Numbered from the stretch's first letter, positions 1 to 8,174 are shown. The stretch: 64,000 bases of DNA from Candidatus Kurthia intestinigallinarum (GCF_003991225.1 NZ_JTFC01000041.1:1-64000), one strand, 5' to 3'. Notes: a model not told the origin generated them from the sequence alone. A program made the numbers and translations.

Positions 1-81
1 AAAGGCAATATCATTTTTTTGTAATTTCACTTCTAAATCTAGCGGTAATATGAGTTGATTCATGTTATAATTTTTATACAT
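1..81 (-). CDS. IS1182-family transposase, N-terminal end only
   Basis: The reverse strand reads MYKNYNMNQLILPLDLEVKL and onward from an ATG at 79-81, with an AAAGGAG ribosome-binding site just upstream. This opening (YNMNQ, LPLDLE) is characteristic of IS1182-family DDE transposases. The gene runs off the left edge, so whether it is intact cannot be seen. The AT-rich stretch at about 100-175 probably carries the end of the element, but I could not define the terminal inverted repeat from one side alone. Confidence 0.8.
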   Translation of the reverse strand, partial: MYKNYNMNQLILPLDLEVKLQKNDIAF

Positions 82-175
82 AAAGAGTCTCCTTTTGGTT
101 GGTTTGGTGTGGTAACTTAATTTTATCAAAAGGGGCTCTTTTTATTCTATACAAAAACAAAAAAATTACAGATAA

Positions 176-211
176 AAAGGACTTCGGCATCTTCATTTGC
201 CGAAGTCCTTT
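176..211 (-). terminator. Intrinsic terminator of the SDR gene
   Basis: A 14 bp perfect stem, AAAGGACTTCGGCA (176-189) and its complement (198-211), encloses an 8-nt loop. T-rich sequence follows on the minus strand, so it terminates the dehydrogenase gene and may also act in the other direction. Confidence 0.85.
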
Positions 212-223
212 CTTTAGCTAGGG

Positions 224-243
224 TTTTGTCCCAGCCTCCTTTT
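224..243. repeat. Half copy of the GAGGCTGGGACA intergenic repeat
   Basis: TTTTGTCCCAGCCTCCTTTT matches one arm of the repeat found complete at 1950, 16321, 29151, 38374 and 46756. The central CCGGAA hairpin and the opposite arm are missing, so this is a degenerate or truncated copy. Confidence 0.7.
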
Positions 244-255
244 CCCTATATTAGA

Positions 256-990
256 TTATTGAGCAGTTAAACCGCCATCAATAACAAATTCTGAACCAGT
301 TGAGTAGCTAGATTCATCAGAAGCTAAGTATAATACTAAGTTTGAAACTTCTGAAGGCTCTGCTACACGGCCAATTGGAATATGTTTAGAAAATTCTTCT
401 ACTGCTGCTTTTGTATCTTCTTGAACAACCATTGGTGTTGCAATAACACCTGGGTGTACAGAGTTTACACGGATACCTTTACGAGATAATTCAAGAGCTG
501 CTGCTTTTGTAATACCACGTACAGCGAATTTTGTATCTGTATAACCGACAGCGCCACCTACTAAGCCGTTCATAGATGAAATATTAACGATAGAGCCTTT
601 GCCACCCTCGATCATAGCTGGTGCTACTGCTTTAATACCTAAGAATACAGATACTTGGTTGATTTCAACAATTTTACGATAATCTGAAAGTGTCATATCT
701 AAAATTGATTTTGCCATTGTGATACCGGCATTATTTACTAAAACATCTACTTTACCGAATGCTTCTACTGCTTTATCTACAACTGATTTCCAGTCTTCTT
801 CGCTTGTAACATTTTGTTTCACGAAAATTGCATTGTCGCCAAGTTCAGCGGCAGTTTGTTGACCTTTTTCTTCGTTCAAGTCTGTTAAAACTACTTTTGC
901 GCCTTCTTCAATGAATAATTTTGCGTGAGCCGCACCCATACCTTGTGCTGCGCCTGTAATAATTGCTACTTTACCTTCTAAACGTGCCAT
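256..990 (-). CDS. SDR-family NAD(P)-dependent dehydrogenase
   Basis: A 244-residue classical short-chain dehydrogenase. The Rossmann glycine motif TGAAQGMG is at residues 12-19, D37 ends beta-2 (usually NAD preference), NNAG is at 86-89, and the catalytic S139, Y150 and K154 (YTDTK) are present. The length is normal for the family. The best resemblance by motif is to 3-alpha/20-beta-hydroxysteroid dehydrogenase or secondary-alcohol dehydrogenase-like SDRs. The true substrate cannot be read from sequence. The start is supported by AAGGAGG 10 nt upstream. It is monocistronic, with its own promoter, a palindrome in the leader and a terminator. A second SDR lies at 9232-9960 but is a distinct, FabG-like member. 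Confidence 0.93.
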   Translation of the reverse strand: MARLEGKVAIITGAAQGMGAAHAKLFIEEGAKVVLTDLNEEKGQQTAAELGDNAIFVKQNVTSEEDWKSVVDKAVEAFGKVDVLVNNAGITMAKSILDMTLSDYRKIVEINQVSVFLGIKAVAPAMIEGGKGSIVNISSMNGLVGGAVGYTDTKFAVRGITKAAALELSRKGIRVNSVHPGVIATPMVVQEDTKAAVEEFSKHIPIGRVAEPSEVSNLVLYLASDESSYSTGSEFVIDGGLTAQ

Positions 991-1012
991 GTTAAATAGC
1001 CTCCTTATATAT

Positions 1013-1031
1013 GTGTAGATATTGCCTACAC
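1013..1031 (-). promoter_or_regulatory. Candidate operator in the SDR leader
   Basis: Perfect inverted repeat GTGTAG-N7-CTACAC between the predicted -10 box and the ribosome-binding site of the dehydrogenase gene. Position and symmetry suggest a repressor site. The regulator is unknown. Confidence 0.45.
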
Positions 1032-1035
1032 CTGT

Positions 1036-1065
1036 AAGTTACCATCTTTTATAATCCCATGTCAA
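1036..1065 (-). promoter_or_regulatory. Sigma-A promoter of the SDR gene
   Basis: On the minus strand TTGACA (1060-1065) is followed after 18 nt by TAACTT (1036-1041). The -35 is perfect and the -10 is weak, which would suit a regulated promoter. Confidence 0.5.
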
Positions 1066-1326
1066 CGAAAAGCACTTATTTATTTTAACACTAAAGAATA
1101 CTTGTATTAATTAGGAATGTTTAACAGTAAAGAAAATTTACACTTATCTAAAAGCACATTATAAGTCAAGTGATTAGCTTCTATTAAAAGGACCATTTAA
1201 CTCATTAATCAGTAATTTTCTACTCCCTTCTAATCACCCTTTAAACAGTAAAGAAAGAACATATTGGCATCGTTTCGTGCCATGTTATAGCGGTAATGGT
1301 TAATCATATATTCCTTTAAAAAGAAG
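1066..1326. other. AT-rich intergenic region, no gene seen
   Basis: Between the SDR promoter and the following membrane-protein gene I see no ORF with a ribosome-binding site, no hairpin with a T tract and no recognisable RNA. It presumably holds the promoter of the 1342 gene, but no convincing -35/-10 pair stands out. Confidence 0.5.
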
Positions 1327-1341
1327 GTGGGTAGATATGTG

Positions 1342-1944
1342 ATGAGTCAAACACTCGAAAATACATTACTACTGGGTGCTATATTTATTGTCGTCACAAT
1401 TTTCGGCGTTCGTTACGTACAAAAACAACAAAAGCGAAAATTAATAACCGGTTTTATAGTAGGATTACTAATTTCTTTATTAGGTGTCGCGTTTATACAA
1501 GGGGCCAAGCTATCTGTTGAGCTTCAACAATGCTCTACTACACCATTGTCACAAACATTAACTGATGAACAATTTTTAGCAAAACTCACATATGCTGAGC
1601 GTTTCGGTGATTCACTTACTGTGCAAATTGATGATTTGCGACAACTCGCAAAAACAAAAGACTTTCATTCACTACAAATCGCCACAAATGAATTATCTAC
1701 GTTATTAAAGGAACGTATTCACTCTATTAATTCATTAATCGAAAATGAAAATTTATCCTCACAGCAAACAAATTATTTACTACTTTATAAAAAAGGCCTC
1801 AGACAATATATTGATGCTACTACTCAGTTTGAAACCATTACCGAAACAAAAACAATTCATGCGCTACCTAACGCCTCTAAAAGATTTTCTCAGGGTCTAG
1901 CAACAATTGAACAGGCGCAGGTTATTATTAATTCAATGACCTAG
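1342..1944 (+). CDS. Two-TM membrane protein of unknown function
   Basis: About 200 residues starting MSQTLENTLLLG. Two N-terminal hydrophobic helices (about residues 5-22 and 35-58) flank a basic loop (QKQQKRK). A mostly helical, polar C-terminal domain of about 140 residues follows and probably faces outside. I recognise no family. A GTG 15 nt upstream (1327) is an alternative start, but the AAGAAGGTGGG ribosome-binding site is better placed for the ATG at 1342. The gene is followed directly by a copy of the intergenic repeat, whose hairpin could serve as terminator. Confidence 0.7.
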   Translation: MSQTLENTLLLGAIFIVVTIFGVRYVQKQQKRKLITGFIVGLLISLLGVAFIQGAKLSVELQQCSTTPLSQTLTDEQFLAKLTYAERFGDSLTVQIDDLRQLAKTKDFHSLQIATNELSTLLKERIHSINSLIENENLSSQQTNYLLLYKKGLRQYIDATTQFETITETKTIHALPNASKRFSQGLATIEQAQVIINSMT

Positions 1945-1949
1945 AAAAT

Positions 1950-2080
1950 GCTGAGACAAAACACGTCATATTCCTTTTTTAGTCTTCACAACGAAAAACC
2001 GGAACCGCGCCACAGCGCGATTCCGGTTTTTCTTATGCTCATGTGAGCAGTTATTTTACATGTATGTCAAAGCCTCTTTT
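1950..2080. repeat. GAGGCTGGGACA-type intergenic repeat, copy A
   Basis: About 130 bp with a central hairpin (AAAAACCGGAA, CGCG core, TTCCGGTTTTT) and outer arms GCTGAGACAAAACACG and ATGTCAAAGCCTCTTTT that are roughly inverted. The outer arms are more diverged than in copies B-E. It sits exactly between the stop codons of two convergent genes and probably acts as a bidirectional terminator. Confidence 0.85.
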
Positions 2081-2968
2081 TTATTGTTCCCCTTCTACTA
2101 AATCCTCTAATAAAATCGTTAAAAAGTGCTGTGCTTTTGGTGATAATTCTCTTTCTTTACGGTGGAGTACAACCGGTTCAAAAATAAGATGTAGGTCATC
2201 AGTTGGTACAATTTGAATTCCTGGAGTTTGCTGCACCCCCATCAGTGGCACAACACCAATCCCCATTTCTTTTTTCACAAGAGATTGTACAAGACCGATA
2301 TCATGACATTCAATTTCAATATTTGGTTTTAAGCCTTTTTCATAAAAAGCATTTAAAACATTTTCATACATCGAATAACCTTCCATACGCCCTAAAACAA
2401 TCAATGGCATCGTATGTAACTCAGCTAAGCTCACATGATTTTCTAAGAGCGACCAATTTTCTGGGAATAACGCCACAAAAATCTCTCGCGACAAAGTGCG
2501 CATTTCATAATCATGATCATACAAGGGCTTTAACATCATCGCGCACTCAATATCATTTTCACGAAGTTTTTCTTCCATTTGATGTGAGCTACCCTGTTGA
2601 ATATTTAAAAATACATTTGGATATTGCTGTTTGAATTTTTTTAATGAACCTACACAAAGCTGCGCACATGCAGTCGAAAGTCCGATTGATAATGTACCCG
2701 CTTCGCCCAATTCAATCTCTTTTACTGTTCGACGCATAATTCCCATACGTGATTTTAATGCCTCTGCCTGTTCAAATACATACTGCCCTGTTTCTGTTAT
2801 GGACCATTTTGTACGGTAACGCTCAATTAATGTCGTTTCAAGTTCTAGCTCTAATTTCTTTAATGCCTGACTTAGGGGTGGCTGTGCCATATGCAAGGCC
2901 TCTGCTGCTTTCGAAATATTCCCATGCTTCACAATTTCCGTGAAATAATGCAACTGTTTTAAATCCAT
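2081..2968 (-). CDS. LysR-family transcriptional regulator
   Basis: A 295-residue LysR regulator. The N-terminal winged helix (about residues 1-60) has the typical FxxIVKHGNISKAAEALHMAQ recognition segment, and a two-lobed periplasmic-binding-like effector domain follows. The ATG at 2966-2968 is preferred over an in-frame GTG three codons upstream because GAGGTG lies 6 nt before it. It is divergent from the YczE-like membrane gene at 3086. Two near-identical 19 bp sequences lie between them, so the usual LysR arrangement of controlling the divergent neighbour is likely. The effector is unknown. Confidence 0.92.
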   Translation of the reverse strand: MDLKQLHYFTEIVKHGNISKAAEALHMAQPPLSQALKKLELELETTLIERYRTKWSITETGQYVFEQAEALKSRMGIMRRTVKEIELGEAGTLSIGLSTACAQLCVGSLKKFKQQYPNVFLNIQQGSSHQMEEKLRENDIECAMMLKPLYDHDYEMRTLSREIFVALFPENWSLLENHVSLAELHTMPLIVLGRMEGYSMYENVLNAFYEKGLKPNIEIECHDIGLVQSLVKKEMGIGVVPLMGVQQTPGIQIVPTDDLHLIFEPVVLHRKERELSPKAQHFLTILLEDLVEGEQ

Positions 2969-2980
2969 TTTTCTCACCTC

Positions 2981-3030
2981 ATTATATATTTTTTATATGT
3001 TTTATGACTAAATTATATATTTTTCATATT
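2981..3030. promoter_or_regulatory. Paired LysR-type binding repeats between divergent genes
   Basis: ATTATATATTTTTTATATG (2981-2999) and ATTATATATTTTTCATATT (3012-3030) are direct repeats whose starts are 31 bp apart, about three helical turns. This is the spacing expected for a LysR tetramer's recognition and activation sites. Confidence 0.5.
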
Positions 3031-3085
3031 AATATTTACAGTTTATACTAACTATGAGTGACAGTTTAAAACAGGAGGCTTTTTT

Positions 3086-3757
3086 TTGAAACATTATGAT
3101 CGAACAATTAAACAGGTAACCGTTTATTTAAGCGGGCTGTTTATCTTAACACTTGGCATCAGCCTTTCCATTTATGCAGGACTTGGTGTCTCGCCTGTAT
3201 CCTCACTTGCTTATGCCTTTACATTAGCAACAGGAATTTCTGTTGGGCTAACTACTATTATCGCCAACGTCTTATTTATTATTATTCAAATTATCATTAC
3301 ACGTGAATGGAAATTTCGCTCCTATTTAGCACAATTTATTATTACATTATTTTTTGGCTCCTTTGCTGATTTTACTCTTTGGCTCGTTCAAGCCTTTTTG
3401 CCAATGCCTGAAACAATGCTACTGCGCGTCGTTTATTTAATGGCTAGTTTATTTGTCGTATCATTTGGCTTACTTGGATACTTATCTGCTCGCTTACCAA
3501 TGATGCCTTACGATGCTTTAACCTATGTCATCAGCGACCATTTCAATATGACATTTAGTAAAGCTAAAGTAACAAGTGACCTTTTAAATGTCATTATCGC
3601 AGGAATCGTCTGCCTACTAACTGTTCATCAACTAGGTTCTATCGGTATCGGTACAATTATTGCGGCATTATTTATAGGGAAAATTTTAGGTGTTTTTATT
3701 CGCTCTTGGCAACAACCACTTGTTAAATGGATGATGCATTCAAAGTATAAACCGTAA
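3086..3757 (+). CDS. YczE/YyaS/YitT-type integral membrane protein
   Basis: A 223-residue protein of about six hydrophobic helices. It shows features of the YczE-like membrane family: the N-terminal LFILTLGISLSIYAGLGVSP segment and the later RLPMMPYDAL segment. The function of the family is poorly known. The start is TTG at 3086-3088 with AGGAGG nine nt upstream; no in-frame ATG near the N-terminus would preserve the first helix. It is divergent from the LysR gene and probably its target. Many LysR-YczE pairs occur in Bacillales. Confidence 0.85.
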   Translation: MKHYDRTIKQVTVYLSGLFILTLGISLSIYAGLGVSPVSSLAYAFTLATGISVGLTTIIANVLFIIIQIIITREWKFRSYLAQFIITLFFGSFADFTLWLVQAFLPMPETMLLRVVYLMASLFVVSFGLLGYLSARLPMMPYDALTYVISDHFNMTFSKAKVTSDLLNVIIAGIVCLLTVHQLGSIGIGTIIAALFIGKILGVFIRSWQQPLVKWMMHSKYKP

Positions 3758-3897
3758 AAAAAATAAACACATTTACATGTAAACAAAAAGTAAATCGTGC
3801 TTATTATCTGAATATTTACGTTTCAAATTATGTAGTGTGGGAATATAATGATTAGTAAGAATATAAACTTCTTACCCATGTTATATTCTCCCTAAAT

Positions 3898-3941
3898 AAA
3901 GAAAAAGCCCGTCACTCCCCAGATGGCGGGCTTTTTCTTTA
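3898..3941 (+). terminator. Intrinsic terminator downstream of the YczE-like gene
   Basis: A 14 bp stem AAAGAAAAAGCCCG / CGGGCTTTTTCTTT with a 16-nt loop, followed by T-rich sequence. It lies 140 bp beyond the stop. The 3758-3897 stretch before it contains no gene. Confidence 0.8.
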
Positions 3942-3954
3942 TATTTTTATGTAT

Positions 3955-3984
3955 TAAAAAACTTCTCTCATTGGGTGAGAGAAG
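3955..3984 (-). terminator. Intrinsic terminator of the alpha/beta hydrolase gene
   Basis: A 9 bp stem CTTCTCTCA/TGAGAGAAG with loop TTGGG, with a run of six T on the minus strand. A 13 bp palindrome TACAGA-A-TCTGTA at 3998-4010 lies between it and the gene. Confidence 0.85.
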
Positions 3985-4060
3985 CGTAAGCGATTTATAC
4001 AGAATCTGTACCTTAATACCATACCATACATCTATTACAGTTTCCTAATAAATTTCGTAT

Positions 4061-4903
4061 TTAATTTATAAATTTTTGAATTGCTGTTGTTAAAATGTTT
4101 AATTGGTCAACCATCGGCGAATGACCACAATCTTTAATTTTTAAAACTTTTGCTTTACCTCCAAAATCTGTAATAATCTCCTGGGTCATTTTTTCTGATA
4201 CAACATAATCTCTATCCCCATAAATTATTAACATAGGCACTTGAATTTCATCGATTTCATCTGTGATATCAAATGTGTGTAGTGCATAATACACATCACC
4301 TAAATTTTGCTGTGTACAAATATCGCGTAAATACTTTCCGTAGTGATCGTGATCTGGTTTATAATGCGTATAAATTAATTGCTCCCATACTGCTTGGATA
4401 CCTGCATAGTTTTTCATACGTTGCATGGTCTCAACAGGCACTGTCACAAATGGATCATGAATAATTTCTTCTTTAGTTTCTGCTATACGCTGCTGCGCCT
4501 GTAAGAAAAATGGATACCCTCTCGTTGATGCTGATGCCACAAGAATGCATTTTTCGATACGATGCTCTGTATCATCTATGCACATATCCATCGCTACTGC
4601 ACCACCTGTTGACCAGCCGACCAATGTTACATTACGTAAATCTAACTTAGCCATCCATTCTTCCACATCATGACTAAAATCCTCAATGCGCTCAATCTCT
4701 CTACTATAAGAGGATTCCCCAAAACCTCTTAAATCTACAGCGTAAATCGTATACTTTTCATCTAGCGCTTCCATTACCGTATCCCAATGAAGTGACGATG
4801 TCATATTACCATGAATCAGTACAATTGTTTTGTCCCCTGTTCCTGGGCGATGACGATATGCAATTATTTCCCCATTCTCTAATGCTACTGTTGGCAGCCC
4901 CAT
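4061..4903 (-). CDS. Alpha/beta-hydrolase (lipase-box GWSTG)
   Basis: A 280-residue alpha/beta-hydrolase. The oxyanion motif HGNMTSS is at residues 31-37, the nucleophile elbow G96-W-S98-T-G is present, IIYGDRD supplies the acid and GHSPM supplies the histidine near the C-terminus. The start at 4901-4903 is chosen because AGGAGGG lies 7 nt upstream; an in-frame ATG 33 nt further out lacks a ribosome-binding site. There is no signal peptide, so it is cytoplasmic. A GWSxG elbow in a cytoplasmic Bacillales hydrolase recalls intracellular polyhydroxybutyrate depolymerases, and a FabG/PhaB-like reductase lies at 9232, but this link is only a suggestion. It is monocistronic between two terminators. 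Confidence 0.88.
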   Translation of the reverse strand: MGLPTVALENGEIIAYRHRPGTGDKTIVLIHGNMTSSLHWDTVMEALDEKYTIYAVDLRGFGESSYSREIERIEDFSHDVEEWMAKLDLRNVTLVGWSTGGAVAMDMCIDDTEHRIEKCILVASASTRGYPFFLQAQQRIAETKEEIIHDPFVTVPVETMQRMKNYAGIQAVWEQLIYTHYKPDHDHYGKYLRDICTQQNLGDVYYALHTFDITDEIDEIQVPMLIIYGDRDYVVSEKMTQEIITDFGGKAKVLKIKDCGHSPMVDQLNILTTAIQKFIN

Positions 4904-4983
4904 TATAAGCCCTCCTAAAATTGTATTTTTTACCAATTAAACTATACCCTTTTATTATTTATTAAGACAAATTTTCCCACAAA

Positions 4984-5023
4984 AAAAAGCATTTCCAAAG
5001 AAAACTCTTCGAAAACGCTTTTC
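4984..5023 (-). terminator. Terminator of the CsoR-family gene
   Basis: On the minus strand AAAAGCGTTTTC pairs imperfectly with GAAATGCTTTT, followed by eight T. It begins 2 nt after the stop codon. Confidence 0.75.
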
Positions 5024-5024
5024 T

Positions 5025-5285
5025 TTATCGACTTTTTACGACAAGCGTAATTGCTTCTTGCACGACCTCATTCATTTTATCATCATCGCCTTCGTTCTCA
5101 CGAATACATTCTAATAAATTATCTGTTACAATAACGCCAATTGTACGATCAACACCTGAACGAATTGCACTCAGTTGTGTAATGACTTCCTTACAATCTT
5201 TGCCTTCTTCCATCATTCGAAGAACACCACGCAATTGACCTTCGATACGTTTTAAACGATTCATAGCTTTTGCATCGTATTGCAT
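5025..5285 (-). CDS. CsoR-family repressor, CstR-like (Cys-Asn-Cys)
   Basis: An 86-residue all-helical CsoR/RcnR-family protein (MNRLKRIEGQLRGVLRMMEEG core). The first conserved Cys is in KDCKEV and the second in LLECIRE. The residue four before the second Cys is Asn where copper-sensing CsoR has His. A Cys pair without that His is the pattern of persulfide-sensing CstR, so sulfide/persulfide sensing is the better guess than copper. The start at 5285 has AAGGTGG upstream; in-frame codons further out have none. It is transcribed alone, and no copA, copZ or sulfurtransferase gene is adjacent. Its own promoter carries a perfectly placed operator. Confidence 0.88.
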   Translation of the reverse strand: MQYDAKAMNRLKRIEGQLRGVLRMMEEGKDCKEVITQLSAIRSGVDRTIGVIVTDNLLECIRENEGDDDKMNEVVQEAITLVVKSR

Positions 5286-5315
5286 CGAACCACCACCTTG
5301 TTCATTAATGCCCTT

Positions 5316-5344
5316 ATCATAATACCCCCATCCGTATAAGTCAA
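5316..5344 (-). promoter_or_regulatory. Promoter with CsoR-type operator in the spacer
   Basis: On the minus strand TTGACT (5339-5344), a 17-nt spacer and TATGAT (5316-5321) form a good sigma-A promoter. The spacer is almost entirely the sequence ATACGGATGGGGGTAT: a G/C tract flanked by inverted ATAC/GTAT, the classical CsoR-family operator layout. Repressor binding would block polymerase directly, giving autoregulation. Confidence 0.8.
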
Positions 5345-5410
5345 CTATTATTGCTCTACTATTCATATATAGCTTAGTAAAATTAATGTCCGTAGCACGG
5401 CTAATTTCCA

Positions 5411-5451
5411 TAAAAAAATGCCTGCTCAAATTGAACAGACATTTTTTTATT
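5411..5451 (-). terminator. Terminator of the 5'-nucleotidase gene
   Basis: A 7 bp stem ATGTCTG/CAGGCAT (with one G-U pair) followed by seven T on the minus strand, starting 3 nt after the stop. Confidence 0.7.
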
Positions 5452-5453
5452 TT

Positions 5454-7493
5454 TTATTTTGCAACGTCAATAATACGTCCTTCTGTTTTATTATTGACAG
5501 TTTTTAATGATTTTAATTGTTCCTCAAAGTTCTCCCAATCAGATAAACCTAGATCTTGTACTCGACCATCGGCATACGCTTTTTCAAATGTTGCAAAGCC
5601 ATCTCCACCTTTAGCAGTAAAGGCGTTTGTTGCAATTGTATAGGTTTGATCATCCTTGACATCTACATAATCATCCCCCTGTTTAATTTGGAATGATACG
5701 ATACGTGAGCCAACTGGTTTAGATGAATCAAATGTGTATTTACCACCTGCAATGTGTAAGAATCCACCACTTTCTTTTGGCGAGTCTTTTACACCATGCT
5801 CTAACGCTGCACGTAAATCTGCTCCTGAAATATCAACCGTCGCTAGCGTATTACCAAATGGTAGTACAGCAATCACTTCACCGACTGTAATCGGACCTGC
5901 GTTAATCGACGAACGAATTCCCCCACCATTTTGAAGTGCTAATACGACTTTATTGTTTAATGTTTTTGCCTTTGCTAGCATGCCATCTGTAATGTAATCG
6001 CCAAGTGCCGTTTCATTTGCGCGAACACTTTCTGTAGATGTAGCGGATGCACGTGGATTCGTTAATTCTTCTTCAGCCACTACGCCCGTTTCTTCATTAC
6101 TAATTTCAGCAATACGATCCTTATACTGTTTTAATTTTTCCGCAGCGGCTGGATTTTCTGCTTTTTCTGCAACATTTACTAAATGCTGTTCAGAAGCAGT
6201 AACTTCACCTTTTTTATCAAATGTCACACTTAAATTCCCTAAATTTTCACCATATTGACCTGTTTGAACAATAACAGTTGGTGCTTTTTCATTATTATCA
6301 TTATCTGTATCAACGGTAACAACCTGATCTAATTTCGTATGGGTATGACCACCTACAATGACATCAATTCCTTTAACTGTTTTCGCTAAAATTTGGTCAT
6401 TGTCATATACCGGGCTATCATCGTAACCAATATGTGTTAAGGCAATAATTTTATCGACATTTTGTCCTTTAAATGCTTTTACCGCTTTTTGCGCTTCTGC
6501 AATATAATTGTTAAATTCTATTGAACCAGGGCTTGAAATATCTTTTGTTTCCGCTGTTGTCAGGCCAAAGATACCCACTTTTTGCCCGTCAACTTCTTTA
6601 ATAATACCTGTATAAATTTGACCTTTTTCTGGATTCGAACTTACCAAGTCAGAGAATAAGCCTTTGAATTTATCATCTTTTGAAAAATCGACATTTGCAC
6701 TAACAAACGGGAAGTTGGCGTCTTTGATAAAGTCTACTAATGCTTGGTGTCCTTCAGCAGATGACCCTAAATCAAATTCATGATTTCCAAAAGTCGCTGC
6801 ATCGTAGCCCATCATATTCATAAATTCTAAGTCCGCTTGTCCTTTGAATTCATTGAAGTACAGCGTTCCACTAAATACATCACCTGCATCTAATAACACA
6901 TTGCTTGGATTATCTTTACGAATTTCATTAATTGCTGTTACACGCTTTGCCACACTATCTAAGTGCGCATGCGTATCATTTGTATGCATAATCGTTAACG
7001 AAAAATCCTGTTTAACACCATCTTTGAATTTATAGGTTTTACCATTAATCGTGACATTGCCATTTGCTAAATGCCCCTTTAAATAATACTTGCTATCTTT
7101 CCACCCATTAAATCGCTTGCCATCTTCAAAAAGAATTTTATTGTATTCCCCTGTTAATGGTAGACCGTCTTTAAAGCGTAATTTTTGCTGCCCTGAGTAT
7201 CCCGTATATGGCTTTCCTTGATGGTAATACACATCGTTATACCAATACGAAGCTTTCTTTCCTTTATTATAATAAGTATTTTTGTAAATTCCTTTAAATA
7301 ACTTGCCGTCTTTATATAACTTACCGTTGTACGTTTTATACCCTTTAACTACTTTTTTCGTTTTAACATCTACTAATTTTCCATTAACAATTTTGTATGT
7401 TGTTTTCGCATTTGTAACTCCTGGCGCCATCGCAATCGCTGACGTGAACATCGCCGTGCTCAGTGCAATTGCCGTCAATTGTTTCTTTTTCAT
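5454..7493 (-). CDS. Secreted 5'-nucleotidase/2',3'-cyclic phosphodiesterase with N-terminal YG-type repeats
   Basis: A 679-residue exported protein. The signal peptide covers residues 1 to about 29 (MKKKQLTAIALS to TNA). Residues 30 to about 165 are short Lys/Tyr/Gly-rich repeats of the type YxGKLYKDGKLFKG, unlike any catalytic domain and probably wall-associating. The metallophosphatase domain follows: TIMHTNDTHAHLD, DAGDVFSG, FGNHEFDLG, THIGYDD and GGHTHT are the metal and phosphate ligands. The C-terminal 5'-nucleotidase domain has QNGGGIRSSI and PFGNTL for nucleoside binding. It should release phosphate and nucleosides outside the cell. The ATG at 7491-7493 has AGGAGGG 6 nt upstream. The same repeat domain is seen in the surface protein at 47408-48457. 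Confidence 0.93.
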   Translation of the reverse strand: MKKKQLTAIALSTAMFTSAIAMAPGVTNAKTTYKIVNGKLVDVKTKKVVKGYKTYNGKLYKDGKLFKGIYKNTYYNKGKKASYWYNDVYYHQGKPYTGYSGQQKLRFKDGLPLTGEYNKILFEDGKRFNGWKDSKYYLKGHLANGNVTINGKTYKFKDGVKQDFSLTIMHTNDTHAHLDSVAKRVTAINEIRKDNPSNVLLDAGDVFSGTLYFNEFKGQADLEFMNMMGYDAATFGNHEFDLGSSAEGHQALVDFIKDANFPFVSANVDFSKDDKFKGLFSDLVSSNPEKGQIYTGIIKEVDGQKVGIFGLTTAETKDISSPGSIEFNNYIAEAQKAVKAFKGQNVDKIIALTHIGYDDSPVYDNDQILAKTVKGIDVIVGGHTHTKLDQVVTVDTDNDNNEKAPTVIVQTGQYGENLGNLSVTFDKKGEVTASEQHLVNVAEKAENPAAAEKLKQYKDRIAEISNEETGVVAEEELTNPRASATSTESVRANETALGDYITDGMLAKAKTLNNKVVLALQNGGGIRSSINAGPITVGEVIAVLPFGNTLATVDISGADLRAALEHGVKDSPKESGGFLHIAGGKYTFDSSKPVGSRIVSFQIKQGDDYVDVKDDQTYTIATNAFTAKGGDGFATFEKAYADGRVQDLGLSDWENFEEQLKSLKTVNNKTEGRIIDVAK

Positions 7494-7651
7494 CAAAACC
7501 CTCCTAAAATTGTCAAAATAGTCTTACTTGTTTATAGTATATAATAGAAGATAGTCTAAAATATAGTTATTTTAAGTTTATTAATATGAAATTTATTTAA
7601 ATTTAATGTCATATGAACCAAATATTTAACTATTTTGAAGGGGGTATACGT

Positions 7652-8020
7652 ATGCAACTTGCACAACTTATGCTATATGTAGAAAATCAAAAAGAAATTC
7701 GTGATTTTTGGGTAAAGCATTTTGATTTTGTTGTTAAAAATGAAGTAATGAATGGTGATATGTATATGATTGAACTTTCACCACATGCAAATGCGGAAAC
7801 AACCATCATTTTACATAATCGCGAACAAATAATGAAAATGTCTCCAGAAATCGATATGACAACACCTTCATTATTATTTGCAACATCCGATTTAGAGAAG
7901 CTCCATGCTCGATTAGTAGCAGCAAATGTTACAGTAGGTGAAATTGTCGATATGCCTGGATATCGTGTGTTTAATTTTGCTGATCCAGAAAATCATTACT
8001 TTGCTGTTAAACAAGCCTAA
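7652..8020 (+). CDS. VOC-family (glyoxalase/bleomycin-resistance fold) protein
   Basis: A 122-residue single-domain VOC protein: N-terminal AQLMLYVENQKEIRDFWVKHF and C-terminal GYRVFNFADPENHYFAVKQA give the two beta-alpha-beta-beta-beta halves. The Glu in MYMIELSP is in a metal-ligand-like position. The start at 7652 is preferred because AAGGGGG precedes it by 7 nt; an ATG 39 nt upstream lacks a site. The substrate is unknown; small VOC proteins include thiol transferases and dioxygenase-like enzymes. It is followed by an exact copy of the 15 bp dispersed motif. Confidence 0.85.
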   Translation: MQLAQLMLYVENQKEIRDFWVKHFDFVVKNEVMNGDMYMIELSPHANAETTIILHNREQIMKMSPEIDMTTPSLLFATSDLEKLHARLVAANVTVGEIVDMPGYRVFNFADPENHYFAVKQA

Positions 8021-8039
8021 CGTTGACCTTTTGTATATT

Positions 8040-8054
8040 TGTAAACATTTTTAC
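8040..8054 (+). repeat. Dispersed 15 bp motif TGTAAACATTTTTAC, copy 1
   Basis: Exact copy, 20 bp after the VOC gene stop. It has GTAAA/TTTAC inverted arms around a CATT core. Other exact copies are at 14843, 15007, 16194 and 17601. Confidence 0.8.
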
Positions 8055-8174
8055 TTTCATACAAAAAGAAACTTCGTACAATTCATGATACTTTACCAAC
8101 TTGTAAGAAATTAAAGTACATTACTAAAAACCATTTTTTTATAACCGATGATATACGTATGGAGGTGTGCGGCC

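Noticed and set aside
7303-7521. Plus-strand ORFs opposite the 5'-nucleotidase gene (also 5386, 5734, 6844)
   Set aside because: Antisense shadows of a strongly supported coding sequence with no ribosome-binding sites.
8040-8054. TGTAAACATTTTTA as a CcpA cre site
   Set aside because: It matches 12 of 14 positions of a loose cre consensus, but it lacks the central CG and lies at gene 3' ends, not promoters, and recurs exactly around parA and rep.
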